Of a stretch of DNA of 64,000 bases, positions 37,544-45,852 are shown piece by piece (position 1 is the first letter of the stretch; every line of letters starts with the position of its first letter). The DNA comes from Phocaeicola faecium (GTDB lineage: Bacteria > Bacteroidota > Bacteroidia > Bacteroidales > Bacteroidaceae): the NCBI RefSeq assembly GCF_014837055.1, contig NZ_JACSPQ010000010.1, forward strand, positions 1 to 64,000, in the 5' to 3' direction. The translations under genes and the position numbers were made by a program. The notes under the pieces are model-generated. The model was not told where the DNA came from. It made no database searches and saw only the letters and a list, made by a program, of their open reading frames with translations.

Positions 37544-38392
37544 TTACTTCAACAGATGTTTTTCTGCATGATAAGACGAACGTACCAGCGGACCGCTTTC
37601 TACTTTTGCAAAACCTTTCTTCTCGCCGATTTCCCGATAACGTGCAAATTGTTCGGGGGTTACGTACTCGTGTACCGGATAATGCTTGCGGGTGGGTTGC
37701 AAGTATTGTCCGATGGTCAGGATTTTACATCCGTTGGCTATCAGGTCGTCCATTGTTTCTTCTACCTCGTCAGGCGTTTCGCCCAGTCCTACCATGATGC
37801 CCGATTTGGCTGTTACTCCGCTTTCCGCAATCTGACGGATAACTGCCAGACTGTTGTCGTAACGGGCTACGCTGCGCACTAAGGGAGTAAGGCGGCGTAC
37901 GGTTTCCATGTTGTGTGAGAGGATTTCGGGGCGTGTATCTGTCACTTGGGCTATCAACTCTTGCCTGCCTTGAAAGTCGGGGATAAGGGCTTCGAGCGTA
38001 ATGTCGGGATTGACTTTTCGGATGGTGGTGAGCGTCTTTGCCCAATGAGATGCTCCCAAGTCGGGCAAATCATCGCGGTCTACCGAGGTGATGACTGCAT
38101 GGTTCAGCTTCATCAGCCGGATGGATTCGGCTACACGCATCGGCTCTTCCGGGTCGAGCGGTAAGGGTTTGCCTGTCTGCGTATTACAAAATTTACAAGA
38201 ACGGGTGCAGATGGCTCCGCCTATCATGAAAGTAGCCGTACCTTTTCCCCAGCATTCACCGAGGTTCGGGCAGCGTCCGCTGCTGCAGATGGTGTGTAGT
38301 TTATGCGTATCGACAATGCGTTTCGTTTCGGTATAGCGTGCATTTGTTCCGATGCTTATTTTCAGCCAGTCGGGTTTCTTAACGTGTTCCAT
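37544..38392 (-). CDS. lipA: lipoyl synthase
   Basis: 282 aa radical-SAM enzyme. Auxiliary cluster motif CSSGRCPNLGEC (C-x4-C-x5-C), radical-SAM motif CTRSCKFC, then VDRDDLPDLGASHWA, ETVRRLTPLVR, KSGIMVGLGETPDEV and the C-terminal SGPLVRSSYHAEKH with the conserved RSSY. Inserts sulfur into octanoyl groups on lipoate-dependent proteins (pyruvate/2-oxo acid complexes, GcvH). lipB is not adjacent. Confidence 0.95.
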   Translation of the reverse strand: MEHVKKPDWLKISIGTNARYTETKRIVDTHKLHTICSSGRCPNLGECWGKGTATFMIGGAICTRSCKFCNTQTGKPLPLDPEEPMRVAESIRLMKLNHAVITSVDRDDLPDLGASHWAKTLTTIRKVNPDITLEALIPDFQGRQELIAQVTDTRPEILSHNMETVRRLTPLVRSVARYDNSLAVIRQIAESGVTAKSGIMVGLGETPDEVEETMDDLIANGCKILTIGQYLQPTRKHYPVHEYVTPEQFARYREIGEKKGFAKVESGPLVRSSYHAEKHLLK

Positions 38393-38424
38393 GTAAAAGA
38401 GTTAAATGTGGATAATGAGTTAAT

Positions 38425-38488
38425 AATTAATAATGAATGATTAACAACGAGGCTGTATTACTACGTTATTAATCATTCATTATTAATT
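38425..38488. terminator. AT-rich perfect inverted repeat between DPP IV and lipA
   Basis: A perfect 20-bp inverted repeat (38425-38444 and 38469-38488; arm contains AATAATGAATGATTAA) with a 24-base loop. It follows the DPP IV stop by 10 bp on the minus strand. The AT-rich stem is atypical for a rho-independent terminator; it may also protect the 3' end. Confidence 0.55.
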
Positions 38489-38497
38489 CTTCACCAA

Positions 38498-40696
38498 TCA
38501 AAGGTTTTCGATAAAGAAATCGGCAACACGGTTCATCAGGTGGTTACGTGTGTTTCCGCCCGAAATGCCGTGATTGCGGTTCGTATAGACCTGCATGTCG
38601 AACTGCTTGTTCGCCTGAACCAAAGCTTCGCTGTATTCGGCGCAGTTCTGGAAATGAACGTTATCATCGGCAGTGCCGTGTATCAGCAGCAACTTGCCTT
38701 GCAGCTTGGCAGCCTGTTTGATGGGAGAACCAGCATCGTACCCCTCACCGTTTTCTTTCGGTGTGCGCATGAAACGTTCCGTATAAACGCTGTCGTAGAA
38801 ACGCCAGTCGGTAGGAGCGGCAATGGCTACTCCCGCCTTGAATGCTCCCGAACCTTCGCTCATCGACATCAGCGTGTTATATCCTCCGAAGCTCCAGCCC
38901 CAGATTCCGATGCGCGTTCCGTCTATGTAAGGCAGCGTACTCAGGTAATGTGCCGCAGCAGCTTGGTCTTTCGATTCTTTTACGCCCAAGAAAAGGTAAG
39001 TACATTTCTCGAATGCTGCACCTCGTCCTCCCGTGCCGCGTCCGTCTACACATACCATGATGTAACCTTTGTCGCACATGTAGGCTTCAAACATGCCTCC
39101 GTCGCCGAAACTGCCGATTCCCCAGCGGTCGAGTACCTGCTGTGAGCCGGGGCCGCTGTATTGGTGCATAATCACCGGATATTTCTTGTTCGGGTCGAAG
39201 TGGGCAGGCTTCATCATCCATCCGTTCAGTTCTACGCCATCGGGAGTCTTGAATGTGAAAAATTCTTTGGTCGGCATATTCAGGTTCGCCACCTTCGATT
39301 TCAGTTCGGCGTTGTCCATCAGCGTAGCCATTTCCTTACCCTTATTGTTGTTCAGCGTAATGAGGGTAGGGGTATCTTTGCTTGAGTACGTATTGATGTA
39401 ATAAGCAAAGTTCTTGCTGAACAGCGCGTTGTTCGTACCTACACGTGTTGACAGCTTGGTCTTCTTTCCTTTGCCGTCCACTTTGTAGACAGCCGAGCGG
39501 AGCGGACTTTCTTCGTTGCTCGTGTAGTAGAACACGTTGGTTTTCTGGTCCCATCCCAAAAATTCCTTCACTTCAAACTTTCCGCTGGTGATCTGTTTTA
39601 TCAGATTTCCGCCGATGCTGTACAGATACAGGTGGTTATATCCGTCGCGTTCGCTCATCATCACGATATTTTCGGGATAGAAAACAATGTCAGAGTAGGC
39701 TTGTTCTTTGATATACTGTTCGGCTTCGTCGCGGATAACGGTTTTACAGAGGGCGCTGCGCGGATTTGCCATATACACATTGAAACGGTTCTGGTGGCGG
39801 TTCAGCGTCATGATGGCAAGTTTTTCGGGGTCGGAAGTAAACTTGATGCGGGGAATGTATCCGTCGGCATCCATCTCCAGATTCATTTTGCGGGTTACGC
39901 GGCTCTTGATATCAAATGTATGTACGCTAACTGTCGAGTTCGTTTCTCCGGCTTTCGGATATTTATAAGTATAGGCGCCGGGATAGCTTGCGTATTCGTC
40001 CCGTGAGGGGAACATACCTTTGTATTCGGGGAAAGAGAACATCGGCACTTGGCTTTCGTCGAAGCGGATGTAAGCTATCATGCGACTGTCGGCACTGAAG
40101 TCGAACGCGCGGTTAAACCCGAACTCTTCTTCGTAAACCCAGTCGGGGATGCCGTTCAGCACCTTGTTATATTCACCGTCTTTCGTTACCTGCGATTCGC
40201 TGTTCCCGAAAAGCAGTTTTACAAGGAATATGTTGTTGTTACGCACGAAAGCTATCTGATGGCTGTCTGGCGAGAACAACGGAACTTGCTGCGGTCCGCC
40301 TTCCGACAACGGTTCGAGCGTGCGGTTTTTTACGTTGTAGATATAGTAAACGGCGGTAAACGAACGGCGGTAGATGGGTTTCGTTTCCGTTTGAATCAGG
40401 ATGAGGCTTTCGTCGGGCGACAGGATATAATCGTCGAACGACTTGAGCGTGTGGTTTCGCGCCGTGGCAACATCGAACACCGTGCCTACTTCTTCGCCCG
40501 TCTTGAAAGAATATTTCACGATGCGCTTATGGTCGGGACTGATTTGCGTGTAATGTTCGCCGTCTAACATCGGCTTTAACCCGTGGATGCTTTGGGCACG
40601 GTAAGTACCGTTCGCCACATCCTGTAAAGTCACTTTCTGAGCCTGCACGCCGAGTACGAGGGTCAGCAGACAGATAAAAGCAAATAGTTTTCTCAT
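38498..40696 (-). CDS. dipeptidyl peptidase IV (S9B)
   Basis: 732 aa. Signal peptide ending VQAQ near residue 19. N-terminal beta-propeller with the substrate N-terminus-binding Glu pair in WVYEEEFGFNRAFDFS. The C-terminal alpha/beta hydrolase has the nucleophile Ser in GWSFGGYNTLM, Asp in HGTADDNVHFQN and His in NRNHGISGG. It cuts X-Pro or X-Ala dipeptides from N-termini in the periplasm or on the surface; gut Bacteroidetes DPP IV can cleave incretin-type peptides. Monocistronic with -7 TACCTTTG at 40737-40744 minus. Confidence 0.95.
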   Translation of the reverse strand: MRKLFAFICLLTLVLGVQAQKVTLQDVANGTYRAQSIHGLKPMLDGEHYTQISPDHKRIVKYSFKTGEEVGTVFDVATARNHTLKSFDDYILSPDESLILIQTETKPIYRRSFTAVYYIYNVKNRTLEPLSEGGPQQVPLFSPDSHQIAFVRNNNIFLVKLLFGNSESQVTKDGEYNKVLNGIPDWVYEEEFGFNRAFDFSADSRMIAYIRFDESQVPMFSFPEYKGMFPSRDEYASYPGAYTYKYPKAGETNSTVSVHTFDIKSRVTRKMNLEMDADGYIPRIKFTSDPEKLAIMTLNRHQNRFNVYMANPRSALCKTVIRDEAEQYIKEQAYSDIVFYPENIVMMSERDGYNHLYLYSIGGNLIKQITSGKFEVKEFLGWDQKTNVFYYTSNEESPLRSAVYKVDGKGKKTKLSTRVGTNNALFSKNFAYYINTYSSKDTPTLITLNNNKGKEMATLMDNAELKSKVANLNMPTKEFFTFKTPDGVELNGWMMKPAHFDPNKKYPVIMHQYSGPGSQQVLDRWGIGSFGDGGMFEAYMCDKGYIMVCVDGRGTGGRGAAFEKCTYLFLGVKESKDQAAAAHYLSTLPYIDGTRIGIWGWSFGGYNTLMSMSEGSGAFKAGVAIAAPTDWRFYDSVYTERFMRTPKENGEGYDAGSPIKQAAKLQGKLLLIHGTADDNVHFQNCAEYSEALVQANKQFDMQVYTNRNHGISGGNTRNHLMNRVADFFIENL

Positions 40697-40736
40697 AATT
40701 ATCTTTTGTTTTTAGTTTCGCTATTGAGGTTGCTTG

Positions 40737-40744
40737 CAAAGGTA
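40737..40744 (-). promoter_or_regulatory. -7 box of the DPP IV gene
   Basis: Minus strand TACCTTTG, 40 bp before the start, with array I beginning about 107 bp upstream. Confidence 0.5.
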
Positions 40745-40850
40745 ACGAATCGGGCGAATATATTCTTAAAATAATCAGGGAATTTTGTTCTGAAGTTTTT
40801 TACGGAGGTTACGGTAAGATAAGGGGATAAACATGAAAGTGTTTCCGCTT

Positions 40851-40956
40851 GTTTTTTATAACCCGGCTTGGCGGGTTGTACGACTCACCCTGCCGGGTTA
40901 TATAACTCACCACACAGGGTTGTATAACTCACCCGTGTGGGTCATGAAACCGGGGC
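40851..40956. repeat. 22-bp-period array I, divergent word set
   Basis: GGGT recurs at 40873, 40895, 40917 and 40939, an exact 22-bp step. Units read GGGTTGTACGACTCACCC, GGGTTATATAACTCACCA, GGGTTGTATAACTCACCC and GGGTCATGAAACCGGGGC, with linkers TGCC, CACA, GTGT. A weaker unit starts at 40851. Same 18+4 architecture as arrays A-H, different vocabulary. In the 324-bp gap 40697-41020, whose only other items are the DPP IV -7 box and a terminator. Confidence 0.8.
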
Positions 40957-40964
40957 TTGATGAT

Positions 40965-41006
40965 AAAAAAACTCCTTACGGTAAGAAAAGAATTGCCGTA
41001 AGGAGT
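40965..41006 (-). terminator. terminator of the TonB-like gene
   Basis: Perfect 11-bp stem ACTCCTTACGG (40971-40981) with CCGTAAGGAGT (40996-41006), followed on the minus strand by a T-run. 14 bp after the stop codon. Confidence 0.85.
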
Positions 41007-41020
41007 GTGATAAAATAAGA

Positions 41021-42217
41021 TTAGTCATTGCCTTTACCGAACAGCCAACGGAAGAAGCGTACGATGAAATTACGCTTTTTAGGTTCGGGGCGTACGGAGG
41101 CATCGGACTTGACAAGATACTGTTCCGGAATTTTAAAGCGTGTGGAATCTGCCGTACTGAGTTCGGGCAGCGGAATTTCCGATTTCGAAACAAGAGGCGT
41201 ACGCACCGCACGTGGAGGCAACTTGCTGATGCTGTCTTCGCGCTGGGCTTGGAGTACCATGCGGACAGAATCCTCCGGCGAAAGCGGAGCTGCCGGAGCA
41301 GGTTTCTTGAAACGGATGGGGACGGAATATTTGCACCGCACCTTTACACCGTTGTCTTTGCCGGCTATCCAGCGCGGCATGGTCTCGATAACCTGAAGCG
41401 CGGCGGTATCTAACCGGGCATCCAGCGGACGGACAATGCTGGGTAGAGTTACCTCTCCGTCTTTTTCTACCACAAACTGGATGACCGTTACGCCTTCTAC
41501 ACCCGTTTTTTCGGCAAGCTGTGCGGGACGGAGTTTGCGGTTTATGTAGTTGAAAAACGCCTTCATCCCGCCCGGATATTCCGGCATTTGTTCTACTGTC
41601 GAGTAAATTCTTCCGGAACCTTTCGGGCGCATCATAATGGTGTAAGGTCCGTCGGTGTGAGTCAGAAAAGGCTGGATTTCCAGATAGCGGTTCTCCATAC
41701 CGTTGGCGCGAATCACGATGAGGTGACTGTAATCGGCGTCAATGGTAAATTCCCCCATCTGGTTGCTGGTGGCTTTTCTTCCAGTTCCTTGTATTTGGAT
41801 TTCCGCTCCGGCAACAGGCTTGCCGTAGCTGAGCAGTTTCCCCTGTACGCTAAACGTACGTCCGCTTTGTTTGAAGCGGGCAAGGTCTTCGGGGCGGTCT
41901 ATGTAGAGCAGCGTGTCAGCGGCAGCCTCGTCGAGCGGCAGCGACTTGACCGGTTTGGTCTTATCCGTAGGGAAGTAAAAATTAGCAGTACGCACGTAGT
42001 TCTTGCTGATATCCTGCTCAAAGCTGAACACCCCCTGTTCATCGCTTATGTATTCTTTGCCGAATCCGTTAACCTTCAGAATCATTCCCACTTGCGGCTC
42101 GCCTGCGGTATTAAGAACGCAGATGTTGAAAGTCTGTTTTTGAGTCTGTCCTGAAGCAGTGAGTTTACCAGCGAGCGTTAGAGCCAGCACGGATAAGAAG
42201 AAAACAAAGCGTTTCAT
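41021..42217 (-). CDS. TonB-domain protein with carboxypeptidase-regulatory-like region
   Basis: 398 aa from ATG 42215-42217. Signal peptide (MKRFVFFLSVLALTLAGKLTASGQ) rather than a TonB-type membrane anchor, so it is secreted to the periplasm. Two Ig-like/CarboxypepD_reg-like segments (AGEPQVGMILKVNG..., GKLLSYGKPVAGAEIQIQG) come before a TonB C-terminal domain with MPEYPGGMKAFFNYI and VRCKYSVPIRFKK (about residues 210-305). A Pro/Ser-rich then basic tail (KKRNFIVRFFRWLFGKGND) ends the protein. Without the anchor it cannot be a classic energy transducer; a modulatory or structural role is inferred. Confidence 0.82.
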   Translation of the reverse strand: MKRFVFFLSVLALTLAGKLTASGQTQKQTFNICVLNTAGEPQVGMILKVNGFGKEYISDEQGVFSFEQDISKNYVRTANFYFPTDKTKPVKSLPLDEAAADTLLYIDRPEDLARFKQSGRTFSVQGKLLSYGKPVAGAEIQIQGTGRKATSNQMGEFTIDADYSHLIVIRANGMENRYLEIQPFLTHTDGPYTIMMRPKGSGRIYSTVEQMPEYPGGMKAFFNYINRKLRPAQLAEKTGVEGVTVIQFVVEKDGEVTLPSIVRPLDARLDTAALQVIETMPRWIAGKDNGVKVRCKYSVPIRFKKPAPAAPLSPEDSVRMVLQAQREDSISKLPPRAVRTPLVSKSEIPLPELSTADSTRFKIPEQYLVKSDASVRPEPKKRNFIVRFFRWLFGKGND

Positions 42218-42255
42218 AATCAAATCGGAGTGGAAAGAGTGAAATTATAAAAAAT

Positions 42256-42330
42256 CAGGCACGATTTACACAGATTATTACGGTCTTTATATCGTTATTC
42301 GAACCGTGAAACCCGTGTAATCCGCGCCTG
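42256..42330 (-). terminator. imperfect hairpin after the OmpH-like gene
   Basis: CAGGCACGATTTACAC (42256-42271) pairs with GTGTAATCCGCGCCTG (42315-42330) with two mismatches; an inner ACGGT/ACCGT pair lies within. On the minus strand an A/T-rich run follows. Arm sequence is related to the terminators at 32196 and 35232. Confidence 0.65.
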
Positions 42331-42363
42331 AATAATTGGTTGTATTATAGGGGTAATGAAGTT

Positions 42364-42966
42364 TTATTTTTTATTTTGCGGCGTGTAGCGGGCGTTCAGT
42401 CCGTCTACGATTTCCTGCGTAATGTTAAATGCCTTGTTAGCATACAGCAAGTTGTCGAATCCCGTATTGCTGATGATAAGGTCGTAACCTTTTTCTTTGT
42501 TGTAGATTTGCAGGAAAGCATTGATCGAATCGCGTAACTGCAAGCTGTTCTTCTGGTTTTCAGTTTGCAAGTCAGTAGCCAGTTTTTCCTGAAGTTGCTG
42601 CAAATCGCGTTGTTTTTGTGACAGGCGGAGATTTTCTTGTTCAGCCCGTTCGCGGCTAACGAAACCATTGTTTTCTAATTTACGTTGAAATTCGCGCATT
42701 TCCTGATCTAGCTCTTTGGCTTTTTCGTTCAGCGTAGTGCGGATATTTTCTTCTTTCTGAATCATCAGCTCGTTCAGTTCGTTCCAGTAGCGGTATTTGG
42801 TCAGTAACGAGTCTATTTCCACGTAAGCTATTTTCATTGTTCCCGGATTAACGGTAGCCGGAACTGTTTTTTCTGATGTAGCATTGTTACTGTTGTTGCA
42901 TTGAACGAACAGCAACGCCATAGCCATAGCACAAAATCCTTTCAGGATATACTTTGCTCTTTTCAT
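42364..42966 (-). CDS. OmpH/Skp family lipoprotein
   Basis: 200 aa. Lipobox at LLFVQC near residue 23, so lipid-anchored, unlike soluble Skp. Residues about 45-165 form a charged coiled-coil (NEKAKELDQEMREFQRKLENNGFVSRERAEQENLRLSQKQRDLQQLQEKL), followed by INAFLQIYNKEKGYDLIISNTGFDNLLYANKAFNITQEIVDGLNARY, which is the OmpH C-terminal motif. Probably a periplasmic outer-membrane-protein chaperone. Confidence 0.88.
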   Translation of the reverse strand: MKRAKYILKGFCAMAMALLFVQCNNSNNATSEKTVPATVNPGTMKIAYVEIDSLLTKYRYWNELNELMIQKEENIRTTLNEKAKELDQEMREFQRKLENNGFVSRERAEQENLRLSQKQRDLQQLQEKLATDLQTENQKNSLQLRDSINAFLQIYNKEKGYDLIISNTGFDNLLYANKAFNITQEIVDGLNARYTPQNKK

Positions 42967-43010
42967 AATGATAGTTATTCGTATTTCTTTTTTAGTTAAT
43001 TATTCTCTTT

Positions 43011-43220
43011 TTATTTTCGTTCCGGTATGGCATTCGGATTATTTTTCCGTGCTTCTCGGTCTTGCGACTGCACGCATCCGATGCCTCGTTCACGCATCGC
43101 TTTGCTTCCGCTTACATGCGTGTTAGGGAAACGTCCGTTCTTTTTCAGAAGTATTTTAACCGATAATAGTGCGATGCAAATAGCAACTATTAACATTGTT
43201 ATCAAGATAGTCTTGAGCAT
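43011..43220 (-). CDS. small membrane-anchored conserved protein, unknown function
   Basis: 69 aa. One N-terminal helix (MLKTILITMLIVAICIALLSVKILL), then a cytoplasm- or periplasm-facing tail GRFPNTHVSGSKAMRERGIGCVQSQDREARKNNP. As I recall, this tail string is strongly conserved in Bacteroidales small proteins of unknown role. A -7 box TATATTTG sits at 43241-43248 minus, supporting a real gene. The single Cys in GIGCVQSQDREAR may be functional. Confidence 0.82.
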   Translation of the reverse strand: MLKTILITMLIVAICIALLSVKILLKKNGRFPNTHVSGSKAMRERGIGCVQSQDREARKNNPNAIPERK

Positions 43221-43240
43221 TTCTTCTTATTTTTGTGGTG

Positions 43241-43248
43241 CAAATATA
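43241..43248 (-). promoter_or_regulatory. -7 box of the 69-aa protein gene
   Basis: Minus strand TATATTTG, 20 bp before the start codon. Confidence 0.5.
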
Positions 43249-43323
43249 TAGTTTTTGTCATAATCTCTGTGGCTTTTATGCCAAAAAAAAGATTTTGAGC
43301 GAGATAAACCTGTGTATTTAACT

Positions 43324-43331
43324 TATTTTTG
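43324..43331 (+). promoter_or_regulatory. -7 box of pepD
   Basis: TATTTTTG, 41 bp before ATG 43373, fits TAnnTTTG. Confidence 0.5.
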
Positions 43332-43372
43332 CGGAATATTGATTATTAATTCAGATGAATAGAACAATTATT

Positions 43373-44830
43373 ATGGAAAAGAAAGATTTAAAACCAGCAT
43401 GTGTGTTTCATTATTTTGAAGAAGTGTGTCAAGTGCCTCGTCCTTCAAAGAAAGAAGGGAAAATACGGGAGTATTTAACGCACTTTGCAGAGACTCACGG
43501 ACTGGAGTATAAAGTAGATGAAGCCGGAAACGTCTTGATAAAGAAGCCTGCAACTGCGGGTATGGAAAACCGTAAGAAAGTAATTCTTCAGTCACACATG
43601 GACATGGTTTGCGAAAAGAACAACGATACGCAACATGATTTTGATGTAGACCCGATTGAAACTTATATCGACGGCGAATGGCTTCGCGCGAAAGGTACAA
43701 CCTTAGGAGCTGATAACGGCATCGGGGTGGCTGCGGAACTGGCTGTGCTGGCTTCGACGGACATTCAGCACGGTCCGCTGGAATGCTTGTTTACGGTAGA
43801 TGAAGAGACAGGGCTGACCGGCGCTTTTGCATTGAAAGACGGTTTCATGGATGGAGAAATCCTTATCAATCTGGATTCGGAAGACGAAGGAGAACTGTTC
43901 ATCGGCTGTGCCGGCGGTGCACGTACCGATGCTGAATTCCCATGTACGATGGTTCCCTCCCCCGAAGGTTTCTTCTTTTTCCGTGTAGGTGTACAGGGTC
44001 TGACGGGTGGTCATTCAGGCGATGATATCAATAAAGGCCGTGCCAATGCCAATAAGTTACTGAACCGTTACCTGATGGGCTTGATGCAGCGTTACGATTT
44101 ACGTTTGTGTTCTATTGACGGCGGTAATCTGCATAATGCCATTCCTCGCGAAGCCCATGCCGTATGTGCTGTTCCGATGGAGAATAAAGAGGCTGTACGT
44201 GTCGATTTAAATGTATTCCTTGCCGACGTAGAGAATGAATATTCAGTAACTGAGCCCAACGTAACCATGACGCTTGAATCGGAAGCAGCTCAGCCCGAAG
44301 TGATGGAAAAAGAATCGATGAAGCGTTTTCTCCATGCCATTTATGCTGTTCATAACGGGGTGTATGCCATGAGTCAAGATATAGAAGGGCTGGTTGAAAC
44401 GTCTTCTAATCTGGCTTCGGTTAAACAGAAAGATGGAAAAATCGTGATAGTAACCAGTCAGCGAAGCTCCATTCATTCGTCACGTGAAGATATGTCTCAA
44501 ATGGTTCGTTCCGCTTTTGAGTTGGGGGGAGCTGTTACTGCAACAGGCGAAGGTTATCCGGGTTGGAAGCCTAATCCGTCTTCGGAGATACTTCGTGTGG
44601 CAACGGAAAGCTACAAGAGTCTGTTTGGGGTAGAGCCTAAGGTAAAAGCAATTCATGCGGGATTGGAATGCGGATTGTTCCTTGAAAAATATCCATCGCT
44701 CGATATGGTTTCTTTCGGACCTACTCTGCGCGGTGTGCATTCACCCGATGAACGTATGCTGATACCTACGGTAGACAAGTTCTGGAAACATTTGATTGAT
44801 GTGTTAGCTCATATTCCAGTAAAAGCATGA
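43373..44830 (+). CDS. pepD: aminoacyl-histidine dipeptidase (peptidase D, M20C)
   Basis: 485 aa from ATG 43373 (MEKKDLKPACVFHYFEEVCQVPRPSKKE), matching where family members begin; an ATG six codons earlier is possible. Two-zinc ligand motifs: SHMDMVCEK, GTTLGADNGIG, DEETGLTGA, NLDSEDEGELFIGCAGG, and GVHSPDER near the end. Cytoplasmic hydrolysis of Xaa-His and related dipeptides. Its stop overlaps the start of the next gene (ATGA). Confidence 0.93.
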   Translation: MEKKDLKPACVFHYFEEVCQVPRPSKKEGKIREYLTHFAETHGLEYKVDEAGNVLIKKPATAGMENRKKVILQSHMDMVCEKNNDTQHDFDVDPIETYIDGEWLRAKGTTLGADNGIGVAAELAVLASTDIQHGPLECLFTVDEETGLTGAFALKDGFMDGEILINLDSEDEGELFIGCAGGARTDAEFPCTMVPSPEGFFFFRVGVQGLTGGHSGDDINKGRANANKLLNRYLMGLMQRYDLRLCSIDGGNLHNAIPREAHAVCAVPMENKEAVRVDLNVFLADVENEYSVTEPNVTMTLESEAAQPEVMEKESMKRFLHAIYAVHNGVYAMSQDIEGLVETSSNLASVKQKDGKIVIVTSQRSSIHSSREDMSQMVRSAFELGGAVTATGEGYPGWKPNPSSEILRVATESYKSLFGVEPKVKAIHAGLECGLFLEKYPSLDMVSFGPTLRGVHSPDERMLIPTVDKFWKHLIDVLAHIPVKA

Positions 44831-45852
44831 GCCGGAAGACAGTCGTATTTTTATGTTTGTTGGTAGCCGTTGCCGGAATGAGACTGCCGGCTGCGGCTCA
44901 GCAAACGTTCCGTGTAATGGAGTATAATGTAGAGAATCTTTTCGACTGCCGACACGACTCCTTAAAACAGGATAAAGAGTTTCTTCCCGACAGTCCGCGC
45001 GGATGGAATCAGACGCGATACAATGAAAAGTTGAAAAATATCGCCCAAGTGGTGATGGCGGCAGGAGATGAACAGGTGCCCGACCTCGTCGGATTATGTG
45101 AGGTTGAGAATGAGTATTGTGTGAAAGGCTTGGTGTCGCACTCGCCTCTGCGCGAGGCAGGATATAAGTATGCTATGACCGATTCGCCCGATGAGCGGGG
45201 AATTGATGTGGTGTTATTGTATCAGCCTGCCACGTTTCGCTGTATTCATACACAAACCATCCGCATCCCTAATCAGGTGATTGACCGACGGCCTACACGC
45301 GATATTCTTCACGTGACAGGGCGTGTGGTTTCAGGCGATACGCTTGATGTTTTTGTATGTCATTTGCCTTCGCGTTCGGGGGGAGAGAAAGAAACCGAAC
45401 CTTATCGTCTTTTTACCGCCGGATACTTGCGCCGTGCGGCAGACTCGGTTATGGCAGTCCGCCAAAGTCCGAATGTTATTATCATGGGAGATTTCAATGA
45501 TTATCCTTCCAATCGCTCGATAGCGGAAGTGGTAGGTGCGGTGAAACCCGAAGGGGAAATAGAGGCACGTACATTATATAACTTAATGGACGGAAAGCCT
45601 GATGGTACTTACCGTTACCGGGGCGAGTGGGGAACGCTCGACCAGATGATAGTCAGCGGTTATCTGCTTGAAGGCAATCCGCGTATTCATACGTCGTATA
45701 AAGCTGCCTGCATCTTGCGCTATCCGTTTCTTTTGGAGGAAGACGACCGTTACGGGGGAGACATTCCCTTTCGCACTTATAAGGGGATGAAATACCACGG
45801 CGGTTACAGCGACCATCTTCCTGTTTTGCTTGAGTTGGAAGTTTCAGAGTAG
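44827..45852 (+). CDS. secreted endonuclease/exonuclease/phosphatase family enzyme
   Basis: 341 aa. Signal peptide (to AAAQ, about residue 25). EEP fold: VMEYNVENLFD, LCEVENEYCV, PNVIIMGDFNDYPSNRS, and SDHLPVLLEL at the end. The family covers nucleases, sphingomyelinases and phosphatases; the periplasmic location argues for scavenging nucleic acids or phosphoesters, but the substrate cannot be read from sequence. Translationally coupled to pepD. Its last 9 bases overlap the convergent LuxR gene. Confidence 0.88.
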   Translation: MSRKTVVFLCLLVAVAGMRLPAAAQQTFRVMEYNVENLFDCRHDSLKQDKEFLPDSPRGWNQTRYNEKLKNIAQVVMAAGDEQVPDLVGLCEVENEYCVKGLVSHSPLREAGYKYAMTDSPDERGIDVVLLYQPATFRCIHTQTIRIPNQVIDRRPTRDILHVTGRVVSGDTLDVFVCHLPSRSGGEKETEPYRLFTAGYLRRAADSVMAVRQSPNVIIMGDFNDYPSNRSIAEVVGAVKPEGEIEARTLYNLMDGKPDGTYRYRGEWGTLDQMIVSGYLLEGNPRIHTSYKAACILRYPFLLEEDDRYGGDIPFRTYKGMKYHGGYSDHLPVLLELEVSE

